Origin: Phycisphaerales bacterium | GTDB taxonomy: Bacteria; Planctomycetota; Phycisphaerae; Phycisphaerales; UBA1924 | Length of the DNA: 64,000 bases | NCBI GenBank assembly: GCA_028279375.1 | Contig: JANQNW010000009.1 | Location: 62,001-126,000, forward strand | Direction of reading: 5' to 3' | In this document: positions 28,628 through 38,000 of the stretch, piece by piece | Numbering within the stretch: the stretch's first letter is position 1 | Layout: each line of letters opens with the position of its first letter | Translations under genes and position numbers: made by a program | The notes under the pieces: model-generated | Seen by the model: the letters and a program-made list of their open reading frames with translations, nothing else | Told to the model about the DNA's origin: nothing | The model's database searches: none

Positions 28628-28633
28628 TACACT
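28628..28633 (+). promoter_or_regulatory. -10 box of murD, nearly leaderless
   Basis: TACACT ends 9 nt before ATG 28643, so the predicted leader is only two or three nucleotides. No ribosome binding site is visible between them. Confidence 0.45.
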
Positions 28634-28642
28634 CGTCATCGA

Positions 28643-30058
28643 ATGCTGAACGCATCCGAAATACATGGCCGCCAGGCGCTGGTGATGGGGCTCGGGCGAT
28701 TTGGGGGCGGCGCTGGCGTGACACATTGGCTCGTTGAGCCGGGCGCCAGCGTGCTCCTGACCGACCTGTCCTCCGCAGACGCGTTGCAGTCAGCGATCAC
28801 TCCGATCGTCTCGCTCATTGAGGCGGGAAGCGTGGAGACCCGTCTGGGAGAGCATCGAGTCGAGGATTTCGAGCGCGCTGACCTGGTCGTGGCGAACCCC
28901 GCGGTTCCCGCCCCTTGGGATAATGAGTTCCTCAACGCCGCGCGCCTCGCAGGGATCCCGATCACAACGGAGATTGGACTCGTCGCGGCGAATCTGCCCT
29001 CGAGAGAACGTGTGATTGGTGTCACGGGATCCGCCGGCAAATCGACGACCAGCGCCATGATCGCGCACATTCTCGAGAGGGCGCTCGATGACGAACACGT
29101 CTGGCTCGGAGGCAACATCGGAGGCTCGCTCCTGCCGTCATTGCGCGATATCGGAGCGCAGGATTGGATCGTGCTCGAGCTGTCGAGCTTCATGCTGCAT
29201 TGGCTCGGTCAGCCCGCCGGCTCTGGATGGTCGCCGGGAATCGCCGTAATGACGAATCTCGCGCCGAATCACCTGGACTGGCACGGTTCGTTCGAGCACT
29301 ATCGCGAGAGCAAAGCGCAGATTCTCGCGTCGCAGCGCGCTGGAGATCTCGCGCTTTTCGGCGACGAGTCGACGCGACGCGAGTTCAGCGGCTGGCTCGT
29401 CGAGGGCGTCAATGCGCAAGCGCCCAGGCGCGACGAGAGCAGGGGACGCATCGATCTGGAGATACCCGGCCGCCATAATCAGGCGAACGCCGAACTCGCG
29501 TGCGCCACGGCGGTGAGCGCGCTCGGTCTCGAGAGACCATCACAGCTTGAGCGCGCCCTTCACGATTTCAGGGGTCTTCCGCATCGGCTCGAACTGGTGA
29601 CGGCGTTCGCGCCGAACCCCGGCGATCCGCCGATCCGGTTCTTCAACGACTCGAAATCGACGACACCGGAGGCTGCGATGCGTGCGGTTGACGCGATCGC
29701 AGATGAGTCGCGGAAAGGCGCCCGGAGCATTCATCTCATCGCCGGAGGGCACGGCAAGGGGGTGGATCTCAGCGCTTTGGCCGCGCGCGCGTCCGAGCTG
29801 GCAGGCCTCTATGCGATCGGGGCCACCGGTGAGGCCCTCGTGGGCTCGGCGCCTTCCGGAGGGCCGGCATTCCACGATGGCACGCTCGATCGCGCCTTCG
29901 AGCACGTCATGCGACGAGTCCGGCCGGGCGACGTGGTCCTCTTGAGCCCCGGGTGCGCCTCGTGGGATCAGTTCGCCAGCTTCGAGGAGCGAGGGGCCAG
30001 ATTCGCCTGCCTCGCCTGTGAGGCTGAAGAGGCCAGTTTGAGCGGGTCAAAAAGTTAG
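28643..30058 (+). CDS. murD: UDP-N-acetylmuramoyl-L-alanine:D-glutamate ligase
   Basis: Cytoplasmic Mur ligase that adds D-glutamate to the peptidoglycan precursor. The 471-residue protein has the N-terminal UDP-binding Rossmann region (ALVMGLGRFGGG), the P-loop VIGVTGSAGKSTTSAMI (about residues 128-144), NLAPNHLDWHGSFEHY, and the MurD-type FFNDSKSTTPEAAMRAVD. ATG 28643 is used; frame upstream is open but lies before the promoter. Its presence indicates that a peptidoglycan pathway is retained. The stop codon falls inside the palindrome upstream of recA. Confidence 0.94.
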   Translation: MLNASEIHGRQALVMGLGRFGGGAGVTHWLVEPGASVLLTDLSSADALQSAITPIVSLIEAGSVETRLGEHRVEDFERADLVVANPAVPAPWDNEFLNAARLAGIPITTEIGLVAANLPSRERVIGVTGSAGKSTTSAMIAHILERALDDEHVWLGGNIGGSLLPSLRDIGAQDWIVLELSSFMLHWLGQPAGSGWSPGIAVMTNLAPNHLDWHGSFEHYRESKAQILASQRAGDLALFGDESTRREFSGWLVEGVNAQAPRRDESRGRIDLEIPGRHNQANAELACATAVSALGLERPSQLERALHDFRGLPHRLELVTAFAPNPGDPPIRFFNDSKSTTPEAAMRAVDAIADESRKGARSIHLIAGGHGKGVDLSALAARASELAGLYAIGATGEALVGSAPSGGPAFHDGTLDRAFEHVMRRVRPGDVVLLSPGCASWDQFASFEERGARFACLACEAEEASLSGSKS

Positions 30059-30075
30059 GGGAATATTCACCTAAC
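30054..30075. promoter_or_regulatory. 22-bp near-perfect palindrome upstream of recA (candidate operator)
   Basis: Arms GTTAGG and CCTAAC flank a self-complementary centre GAATATTC; only one symmetric base pair of eleven fails. It ends 4 bp before the -35 box of recA and covers the murD stop codon. A repressor bound here would block RNA polymerase. It does not match the E. coli CTGT-N8-ACAG or Bacillus GAAC-N4-GTTC LexA boxes. Confidence 0.5.
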
Positions 30076-30079
30076 ATCC

Positions 30080-30107
30080 TTGACGTCCGAGAAGCGAACC
30101 GTATCCT
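30080..30107 (+). promoter_or_regulatory. Sigma-70-type promoter of recA
   Basis: TTGACG (30080-30085), a 16-bp spacer, and TATCCT (30102-30107). The same TTGACG plus 16 bp arrangement occurs before fusA. Confidence 0.6.
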
Positions 30108-30110
30108 GAC

Positions 30111-30121
30111 GTTCACCGAAC
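30111..30121. promoter_or_regulatory. Inverted repeat GTTC-ACC-GAAC over the recA transcription start
   Basis: An 11-bp odd palindrome beginning 4 bp after the -10 box, where an operator would overlap the +1 site. It is an alternative or second candidate for the damage-response repressor site. Confidence 0.35.
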
Positions 30122-30314
30122 ATTGACCCTCGATGGAGACACGGATATGGTCGCGACCGCAGATCGAAAGAGACCCGCAGGTGAGGCCCCCAAGGCGATG
30201 TCCAAGGATCGGACTCAGGGCGTCAGCGGGCGTCAGGCAAAGAGCCTGAAGCCTGAAAACGCTCGTCCTGCTGCGAACAATCAGAAGCCACCTCAATCAC
30301 GGAAGGAATCGCCA

Positions 30315-31409
<1,095 letters not shown>

Positions 31410-31442
31410 AGGTCCTTGTCCTGAACAGATGCGAATATCGAG

Positions 31443-31475
31443 CCGGCCCTGCCCGTTGGAATCGGGGAGGGCCGG
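31443..31475 (+). terminator. Terminator-like hairpin after recA
   Basis: CCGGCCCT (31443-31450) pairs with AGGGCCGG (31468-31475), with CCCG/CGGG pairs inside; TCTTCAT follows, a weak T-run. It lies 34 bp after the recA stop. Confidence 0.6.
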
Positions 31476-31740
31476 TCTTCATACGCCCCCGCATCCCGAG
31501 TCTCAGGGGGGAGAAAGGCCCCGTAGCGGGCCTTGAAGCCAGTTTCTCATGCAGTTTCTTACTGACTTCCGGAAACCTCTTCTTTACGCATTGCGAAGCA
31601 TTGAGAGAATGTCCCGGCAGATGGTCCATCCTGACTCCGGTCCTCGTTCCTTCAGGACTGCCCATTCCGACGCGTTCAGAGGCGATTCCCGCTGGGTTTG
31701 CCTTTTGGATGTCGCTGGATATGCTGCCGCGTCTCTCGCC
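31476..31740. other. Gap between recA and tRNA-Leu without a gene
   Basis: No coding frame with family resemblance was found. A second short hairpin, AAGGCCC/GGGCCTT, lies at 31515-31534. The 3' end holds a plausible tRNA promoter. Confidence 0.5.
31698..31725 (+). promoter_or_regulatory. Possible promoter of tRNA-Leu
   Basis: TTGCCT (31698-31703), a 16-bp spacer and TATGCT (31720-31725), ending 15 bp before the tRNA. Confidence 0.4.
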
Positions 31741-31826
31741 GCGGCTGTGGCGGAATTGGCAGACGCGCTAGGTTCAGGTCCTAGTGGGGGTAAAACCCCG
31801 TGGAGGTTCGACTCCTCTCAGCCGCA
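31741..31826 (+). tRNA. tRNA-Leu (anticodon CAG)
   Basis: An 86-nt cloverleaf with a perfect acceptor stem (GCGGCTG / CAGCCGC) and discriminator A. The anticodon stem CTAGG/CCTAG holds the loop TTCAGGT (anticodon CAG). A long variable arm (GTGGGGGTAAAACCCC) is typical of class II tRNAs, and the T arm is GGAGG-TTCGACT-CCTCT. CCA is not encoded. It decodes CUG. Confidence 0.97.
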
Positions 31827-32053
31827 TTCGATGTCGGTGCTTCCGACCCCGGCGCCCGTTGGCGCTTGGCGTCGGCCGGAGAGCGCTATCATTGAACCCT
31901 GCGGTGCTCAGTTGGGGGAGACGACGTCTCAGAGGCGTCAGCGAGTTGGGGGCAGATCAGGGCCCGGTCGGACATTTAAGTGTCGATCGTGCTAGTTTGA
32001 GAACGCGCTGGCGTGCGCGAGACACGCGCAGCCAGGAATAGGAGATCCCTCGC

Positions 32054-33145
32054 ATGAACAAGCGTCGTCAAGGCTTTACGCTCGTTGAGCTCCTGGTGGT
32101 GATCAGCATCATCGCCCTGCTCATCGGCATGGTCCTCCCGGCATTGGGAGAGGCCCGCCGCTCCACTCGTGTCCTCCTTGACGTTGCTGACATGAATCAG
32201 CACGGCAAGATGAAGGAGAGCTTCGCCGCTGACCAGAAGGGCCGCATGCCCAACGCGCCTCCCGGCACGAACGCCGGTCGCCGCGCTGCGAACTCCGCCG
32301 GCAACACCGGCTCTCGTTCGCATCCTGCGATCTTCTGGGCACACCCGCTCTACCCGCACAACGGCTGGGAGATCCCCGAAGGTCTCAAGCATCAGGACGT
32401 GCAGCGCGCGTACCACATCGCGTTCGGCGAGTACGCGATCGATGGTGAGCGATTCGACCTGCTCGACGAGATGTTCACTTCGTCGGGTTTCTCCGAGTGG
32501 CTGCCCATGGGCGGCTACTGGGCTGGTCTGAAGAGCCGTTCCTACGGCCTCGACTACCCCGATGACTTCTCGGCTGCCGGCAGCGGTGGTGAGACGACTC
32601 GTGCGTTCTTCTCGTCAGAGCTTCCTGAGACGATCGACGAAGGCGGCGCCTGGATTCTGAATCCCAGCTATCGCTACACCATCGTCGGCATCATGGGTGA
32701 CAGCCTCTGGGATCGACAGCCCGGCAACTTCTGGACCGGCGTTCGTGACACGAGCAACCCCTTCGGCGGCGACACGGCTCAGGCCGGTTGGTCGCAGCGC
32801 GAGTGGTGGCCCTTCCGTGCGTACGTCCAGTCGAGCGACATCGTGCACCCCTCCAAGAAGGTCATGTTCTACGGCCTCTTCGCGGCGCACAATCGCAATG
32901 CGTTCCTCTACAGCAGCCCCGGCGCGACTGTCGCCGTCTCCATGTGCGATGGCTCGGCCAAGCAGGTCAAGACCTTCGACGTGATGCCTGATCCGAACGA
33001 TCGTGAGTATCGCGACGCGATCTCCAATGGCGAGCTGTACGCCACCACCCTTGATTACCAGTGGAATGATCCTTCCATCGGCGGCGGCGGCCCCGCGTGG
33101 TACGCGGCGTGCGTCGGCGGCCCGAAGGGACGTGACTTCCGCTAA
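32054..33145 (+). CDS. Prepilin-type N-terminal cleavage/methylation protein (large pseudopilin-like)
   Basis: The N-terminus [20 protein letters not shown] (residues 3-22) is a class III signal: prepilin peptidase would cut after Gly7 and methylate the new Phe, with Glu12 at the +5 position. The remaining 340 residues are a soluble beta-rich domain with aromatic-rich segments ([20 protein letters not shown]) and a [14 protein letters not shown] motif like that of the DUF1559-type planctomycete pseudopilins. GGAG lies 10 nt before ATG. No minor pilins or prepilin peptidase are adjacent. The secretin at 3709 could serve the same apparatus. Confidence 0.9.
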   Translation: MNKRRQGFTLVELLVVISIIALLIGMVLPALGEARRSTRVLLDVADMNQHGKMKESFAADQKGRMPNAPPGTNAGRRAANSAGNTGSRSHPAIFWAHPLYPHNGWEIPEGLKHQDVQRAYHIAFGEYAIDGERFDLLDEMFTSSGFSEWLPMGGYWAGLKSRSYGLDYPDDFSAAGSGGETTRAFFSSELPETIDEGGAWILNPSYRYTIVGIMGDSLWDRQPGNFWTGVRDTSNPFGGDTAQAGWSQREWWPFRAYVQSSDIVHPSKKVMFYGLFAAHNRNAFLYSSPGATVAVSMCDGSAKQVKTFDVMPDPNDREYRDAISNGELYATTLDYQWNDPSIGGGGPAWYAACVGGPKGRDFR

Positions 33146-33154
33146 GTCCGACGT

Positions 33155-33172
33155 CAGCCGACCCTTCGGCTG
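33155..33172 (+). terminator. Short hairpin after the prepilin gene
   Basis: CAGCCGA (33155-33161) and TCGGCTG (33166-33172) form a 7-bp stem with a CCCT loop, 10 bp past the stop. Only a weak T-containing stretch follows, so termination is uncertain. Confidence 0.35.
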
Positions 33173-33375
33173 GTGTTCAATCGATGACGCATTGGCGGCG
33201 CTCGGGACGAGAGCAGGCAATCTGCACCGTTCCGGGCGCCGCTTTTCTTACGCCCTGGCCACGTTCTCAGGTGCAGGGCGGCCGAGATGCCGACTCGGTA
33301 CAATCTGAACATTCGGAACGCCGCCGAGATCGTGACTGCGGCGGCCGTCCAGTATCGCTCCGAGGAGATCGCGAC

Positions 33376-33534
33376 GTGGAGAAGGGTCAGCTCATCAAGG
33401 TCATCATCATCGCTGTTTGCCTGATCGGCGCTGTCGTGTTGATCGCGATTCAGGTCATGCCGTCCGGTAGTGGCGGTCCGACAGGGGAAACGGCTGATGG
33501 TGAGTCGGTCCGGCTTACCCCGCCGAAGCCTTAG
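33376..33534 (+). CDS. Small single-span membrane protein (GTG start)
   Basis: A 52-residue protein with one membrane helix (LIKVIIIAVCLIGAVVLIAI, residues 6-25) and a short polar tail rich in Gly, Ser and Thr. GTG 33376 has GAGGAG ending 8 nt upstream, a strong ribosome binding site, so the longer frame from 33184 is not used. A TACAAT -10-like box lies at 33298-33303. Orientation is probably N-in, with the tail in the periplasm. Function is unknown. Confidence 0.65.
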   Translation: MEKGQLIKVIIIAVCLIGAVVLIAIQVMPSGSGGPTGETADGESVRLTPPKP

Positions 33535-33629
33535 GACTGCGCAGGCGGAATAGTCTCCACCGGCGCTCGACCTGCGCGACTGGCGCGCAGGACATCGCCG
33601 GCTCGCCCTCTTGAGAGGCGGCGCGCCCG

Positions 33630-34637
33630 ATGACTGCTCTCGCGCCCGGGCTGATCTATGCCGGCATCGACGAAGCGGGGTACGGACCGCGCCTGGGGCC
33701 GCTGTGCGTCGCATCGACATCATTTGATGTTCAAGGTTGGTCTGAAGGCGATGCGCCCCCAGATCTCTGGAAGACGCTTGCCGGCGCCGTCGGTCAGACG
33801 ACTCGGGATGCGCAGCGCGGACTGATCGCTGTCAACGATTCGAAAGCGCTCAAGCTTCCGAACCAAACGAAAACGAGGCATCCGCTTGTCCATCTCGAGA
33901 CAGGCGTGCTTGGTTTTCTAGCGCTTCTCGGTCTCGAACCTGCAACGGATATCGAGCTCTTCGAGGCGCTCGGCGAATGCGCCTGTCGCCCTGCGTGGCA
34001 CGGGGAGGACCCGTCTCCGATTCCAGTCGCGGTGTCGCGCGAGGAACTCGGTATTCGCGTCAACAGGCTGCGCGCGACGTGTCGCGAGCAGGGGGTGACT
34101 CTGATCGAGATGCGCTGTGTCGCACTGGACGCAATGGAGTTCAATCGGCGCCTCGAGAATCTGGACGGCAAGGCTGAAGTCAGCTTTGGTTGCGTCGCGG
34201 AGTTGCTCCGGCGCGTCTGGGAGGCGTCCGGCGAGCGCCGGCCGCGCGTCGTCATCGATCGGCAGGGGGGCCGCAGGTTCTACGAAGGCAAGCTCGAAGC
34301 GGCAATCGAGGACGCCCGAGTCGATTCGAGGGCGGAATCGCAGGAAACGAGCTTCTACTCGATCTCCGGCAACGAGACTGGCGCTGGACCGGCGCGCTCG
34401 ATGGCGATCAGGTTCGAAGTCGAAGCGGATGCACGGCATCTCCCGACGGCGCTCGCGTCGATGTGCGCCAAGTATGTCCGCGAACTTCACATGGCGCGAT
34501 TCAACAGGCACTGGTCAGCGCGACTGCCGGAGTTGAAGCCCACGGCGGGGTACGGTCTGGATGCCCGCCGATGGCTGGAGGATATGCGCGACGAACTCTC
34601 CGCCGCGGAGCGCAATGCACTGGTGCGCCGGGCATGA
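33630..34637 (+). CDS. Enlarged RNase HII-like protein
   Basis: The start YAGIDEAGYGPRLGPLCVA (residues 10-28) matches the RNase HII active-site strand (GIDEAGRGPLAGP), and VNDSKALKL corresponds to its NDSKxL motif. Further on, VVIDRQGG and an ADARHLPTALASMCAKYVRE segment resemble the remaining acidic residues and the AASIxAKVxRD helix. KPTAGYGLDARRW resembles the HKGYGTxxH segment. At 335 residues it is about 130 longer than RNase HII, mainly between the second and third motifs. The basic KGYG region is changed, so substrate may differ from RNA/DNA hybrids. ATGA overlap with ribD indicates one operon. Confidence 0.7.
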   Translation: MTALAPGLIYAGIDEAGYGPRLGPLCVASTSFDVQGWSEGDAPPDLWKTLAGAVGQTTRDAQRGLIAVNDSKALKLPNQTKTRHPLVHLETGVLGFLALLGLEPATDIELFEALGECACRPAWHGEDPSPIPVAVSREELGIRVNRLRATCREQGVTLIEMRCVALDAMEFNRRLENLDGKAEVSFGCVAELLRRVWEASGERRPRVVIDRQGGRRFYEGKLEAAIEDARVDSRAESQETSFYSISGNETGAGPARSMAIRFEVEADARHLPTALASMCAKYVRELHMARFNRHWSARLPELKPTAGYGLDARRWLEDMRDELSAAERNALVRRA

Positions 34638-35803
34638 GCGCGAGTGAGGCGATCGACAAGCGCATGCTCGATCTGGCGGCCCGCGTCGCATGGCGCGCCG
34701 TGGGCGACGTCGAGCCGAATCCGCTGGTTGGGTGCGTCATCGGCCGGGAGCGCGACGGCGATGTCGAGATTCTCGGCATCGGACACCATCGGAGATTCGG
34801 CGGAGACCACGCAGAGATCGATGCGCTCAAAGCATGCCATCAGCGTGATCGAGATGTGCGCGGCGCCACGATGTGGGTCACGCTCGAGCCTTGCGTGCAC
34901 ACGGGGAAGACGGGGCCCTGCGCGGACGCCGTCATTCGTGCCGGCGTCGCTCGTGTCGTGATAGCGGTTTCCGATCCGGGCGAGGTTTCTCGCGGCGGCG
35001 CTTGTGTGCTTGCGAACGCTGGCGTTGAGACTCGATTTACAGCAGCGTCCGTTGACGCGGTCCGTCTGAGCCAGCCCTGGCGACATCGCCTCGAGACTGG
35101 CAGACCCTGGGTCATCGCGAAGTGGGCTCAGACGGATGACGGCGCTCTCACAACGCCTCAGGGACAATCGAACTGGATTTCGAACGAGCGTTCACGACTG
35201 GATGTGCATCGCCTGCGCGCGAAGGTCGACGCCATCCTCAGCGCCGTCGGAACAGTGCTTGCCGACGATCCGCTCCTCACGGCGCGCGGCGTTCGTCGCA
35301 TTCGTCGCGTCGCCACGCGCGTCATCGTCGATTCATCGGTTCGCACATCGCCGGACGCTCGAGTCCTCTCGATGGCGGCGGATGCTCCCATCGTCGTTGC
35401 AGCCTCGAAGCGGCGTCTCACTGACAGCGAGGTCGCGCAACGCGCCGCGTCGCTTCGAGAGTCAGGAGCGCGAGTAGAGGGGTTTCCGACCGGAGATCAA
35501 GGAGTTGATCTCGAGTCATTGCTTCGATGGTTGTCAGAATCAACTGACGCGAGCACGGTCATGACCGAGGCGGGATCGCAACTTCTGGAGAGTCTTGCGG
35601 AGAAAGACTTGATCGATGAGGCGCAGGTCTATGTCGGTGGTGAGAAGACATCGGTGTCTCACGCATGCGATCCGCCTGCCACGTTGCGTTTCATTGACGG
35701 AAACGTTCACACGGTGGTGTCCACGCGCCGATTCGGCGCGGATCGGAAGCTCGTTTACCGGAGGCCGGACCCCGCATGCAGGCGCGATGCGGGATTCTCG
35801 TAA
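34634..35803 (+). CDS. ribD: Bifunctional riboflavin deaminase/reductase RibD
   Basis: Carries out the second and third steps of riboflavin synthesis. The deaminase half has the zinc site His59-Ala-Glu61 (HAEIDAL), Cys87 and Cys96 in LEPCVHTGKTGPCADAVI. The reductase half begins near residue 145 with RPWVIAKWAQTDDGALTT and contains VDAILSAVGTVLADDPLLT. Length is 389. ATG 34634 overlaps the stop of the RNase HII-like gene. The stop codon (35801-35803) sits one base from the 3' end of the convergent tRNA-Arg gene. ribH is 4 kb downstream, not in the same operon. Confidence 0.94.
   Translation: MSASEAIDKRMLDLAARVAWRAVGDVEPNPLVGCVIGRERDGDVEILGIGHHRRFGGDHAEIDALKACHQRDRDVRGATMWVTLEPCVHTGKTGPCADAVIRAGVARVVIAVSDPGEVSRGGACVLANAGVETRFTAASVDAVRLSQPWRHRLETGRPWVIAKWAQTDDGALTTPQGQSNWISNERSRLDVHRLRAKVDAILSAVGTVLADDPLLTARGVRRIRRVATRVIVDSSVRTSPDARVLSMAADAPIVVAASKRRLTDSEVAQRAASLRESGARVEGFPTGDQGVDLESLLRWLSESTDASTVMTEAGSQLLESLAEKDLIDEAQVYVGGEKTSVSHACDPPATLRFIDGNVHTVVSTRRFGADRKLVYRRPDPACRRDAGFS
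35771..35793. repeat. Hairpin in the ribD 3' end
   Basis: CCCGCAT (35771-35777) and ATGCGGG (35787-35793) form a 7-bp stem within the last ribD codons, 12 bp from the 3' end of the convergent tRNA-Arg gene. No T-run follows on either strand, so a terminator role is only possible. Confidence 0.3.
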
Positions 35804-35804
35804 G

Positions 35805-36198
<394 letters not shown>

Positions 36199-36353
36199 TT
36201 GGTGCTCTATTCCTGACGAACATATCTGGTTGTCGCCCCGGTGGCCTTCAGAGGTCGCCAGAGCCGATTCAGTATAGCTGAGCGCCGCTCCGCACTGAGT
36301 CTCGATAGACTGATGGGTTCGAAGCAGCGCCCGGAACGAACGAGGATTCGCCG

Positions 36354-36803
36354 ATGAAGGTTGGACCGATTGAAGTCGATGTGAACGCCCCGCGAGAGCG
36401 GGTGTTCGGCGCATTCTGCGACCTGGAGAATATGACTGACCGGATCAGCGGGATCACGAAGATCGAGTTGCTGACCGACGGCGAAGTCGGCAAGGGCACG
36501 CGCTGGGCCGAGACGCGCGTCGTGCTCAAAAGGGAGCATACGGAGGAACTCGAGTTCGATGAGTTCTCGCCGCCCGGGGAACTCGGCGTTCGTTGCGAGT
36601 CCTGCGGTGTGGATTATCGATTCCGGTACGCGTTCTCCGATCAGCATGGGTCTACGCGTGTCGTTCTGACCGGCGAGGGAAAGCCCTTGACTTTCATGGC
36701 GCGACTCATGACGCCGGTGGGGCTTCTCTTTTCCGGCACGATGAAGAAGGCGCTGCTGCAGGACATGGAGGATTTGAAGGCGGTCGTGGAATCCGGCGAC
36801 TGA
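36354..36803 (+). CDS. SRPBCC (START-like) family protein
   Basis: A 149-residue helix-grip domain of the polyketide-cyclase/START-like group. It starts VGPIEVDVNAPRERVFGAFC, the usual first strand and helix, continues GKGTRWAETR, and ends in an amphipathic helix (SGTMKKALLQDMEDLKAVVE) that closes the ligand cavity. GAGGAT lies before ATG 36354. Ligand is unknown. It may be cotranscribed with the LOG gene 78 bp downstream. Confidence 0.85.
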   Translation: MKVGPIEVDVNAPRERVFGAFCDLENMTDRISGITKIELLTDGEVGKGTRWAETRVVLKREHTEELEFDEFSPPGELGVRCESCGVDYRFRYAFSDQHGSTRVVLTGEGKPLTFMARLMTPVGLLFSGTMKKALLQDMEDLKAVVESGD

Positions 36804-36881
36804 CCCGATTGAGCAAGAGTGAGCATGACGCGCCGCAGGAGCATCGGTCCGGCGGACGAGAGAAGCAGATCAAGATCGACT

Positions 36882-38000
36882 ATGACACAAACGCAGAATG
36901 AAGGCGGCGCCCAGCAGGCGCGTTTCAATCCCACTGAGGACAGCGAGGGACGAGCCAATCGGATCTCCTCGAATCTGTCGAGCCCCGAAGCGAACGCGAA
37001 GATTGATGAACTCATCGCATTCGCCGGCGGCGACGCGAGTTCGCCCGAGAGCAAGTTCATTCGTGAGTTGCTCCAGACAAGCCTCAAGGTGGTCAAGGAC
37101 GGGCGTGACTCTGGTGAGCTCAAGCTCATGGCGTCCACGCTCAAGGAGATTCGTCACGCCTATCGGGTGTTCGCCGACTACCCGCACGCGCCGAAGGTGA
37201 GCATCTTCGGTTCGGCGCGCACGCCTTCGGAGCATCCGGATTACATCCGCGCGGTCGAGTTCTCACGCATGATGGCTGAGCATGGCTGGCTCGTGATCAC
37301 AGGCGCTGGCGACGGCATCATGAAAGCCGGTCACGAGGGCCCGGGGCGGGATTCGTCATTCGGCCTCTCGATTCGCCTGCCCTTTGAGACCACGGCGAAT
37401 GAGATCATCGCCGGCGACTCCAAGCTCATAAACTTCCGCTACTTCTTCACGCGCAAGCTCATGTTCGTGAGTCAGGCGGACGCCGTCGTGTGCTTCCCCG
37501 GCGGATTCGGCACGAACGACGAGGCGTTCGAGGTGCTGACGCTGATCCAGACCGGCAAGTCATCGATCGTGCCGGTGGTGATGCTGGAGGGCAAGGGCGG
37601 CACCTATTGGCGTGACTGGAACGCGTACATCAACGAGGCCCTGATGAAGACACGCTTCATCAGCCCCGAGGATTACTCGATCTACTACATCGCGGAGGAC
37701 TCGGACGACGCGGAGCGCCACATCAAGCGCTTCTATCGAAACTACCACTCGTCCCGGTATGTGCGCGACGATCTCGTGCTGCGGATCAAGCATCGCATCA
37801 CCGACGAAGACGTCGCCCGTCTCAACCACGAGTTCGATTTCCTCGTCAAGAGCGGCTCCATCGAGCAGCGCGGACCGTACGAGGTCGAGACGGATCACCT
37901 GGACCTCCCGCGGATTGCGTTCACGCATACCCGCCGCAACTACGGCATCGTGCGCAAACTGATCGACCGCATCAATGACTTCGAGCCGGCCGAAGTCTGA
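36882..38000 (+). CDS. LOG-family protein, extended form
   Basis: A 372-residue protein whose central Rossmann domain carries VSIFGSART, LVITGAGDGIMKAGHEGPGR and VCFPGGFGTNDEAFE, the LOG motif PGGxGTxxE with Asp before Glu. It is about 150 residues longer than canonical LOG, with an N-terminal helical region (about 1-95) and a C-terminal extension after ISPEDYSIYYIAED. ATG 36882 is chosen; an earlier ATG at 36825 is possible. The next gene overlaps its end by 26 bp. Activity is inferred from the motif only. Confidence 0.86.
   Translation: MTQTQNEGGAQQARFNPTEDSEGRANRISSNLSSPEANAKIDELIAFAGGDASSPESKFIRELLQTSLKVVKDGRDSGELKLMASTLKEIRHAYRVFADYPHAPKVSIFGSARTPSEHPDYIRAVEFSRMMAEHGWLVITGAGDGIMKAGHEGPGRDSSFGLSIRLPFETTANEIIAGDSKLINFRYFFTRKLMFVSQADAVVCFPGGFGTNDEAFEVLTLIQTGKSSIVPVVMLEGKGGTYWRDWNAYINEALMKTRFISPEDYSIYYIAEDSDDAERHIKRFYRNYHSSRYVRDDLVLRIKHRITDEDVARLNHEFDFLVKSGSIEQRGPYEVETDHLDLPRIAFTHTRRNYGIVRKLIDRINDFEPAEV

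Noticed and set aside
34190-34633. N-terminal extension of RibD
   Set aside because: It overlaps the RNase HII-like gene in another frame; ATG 34634 is a coupled start and matches RibD length.
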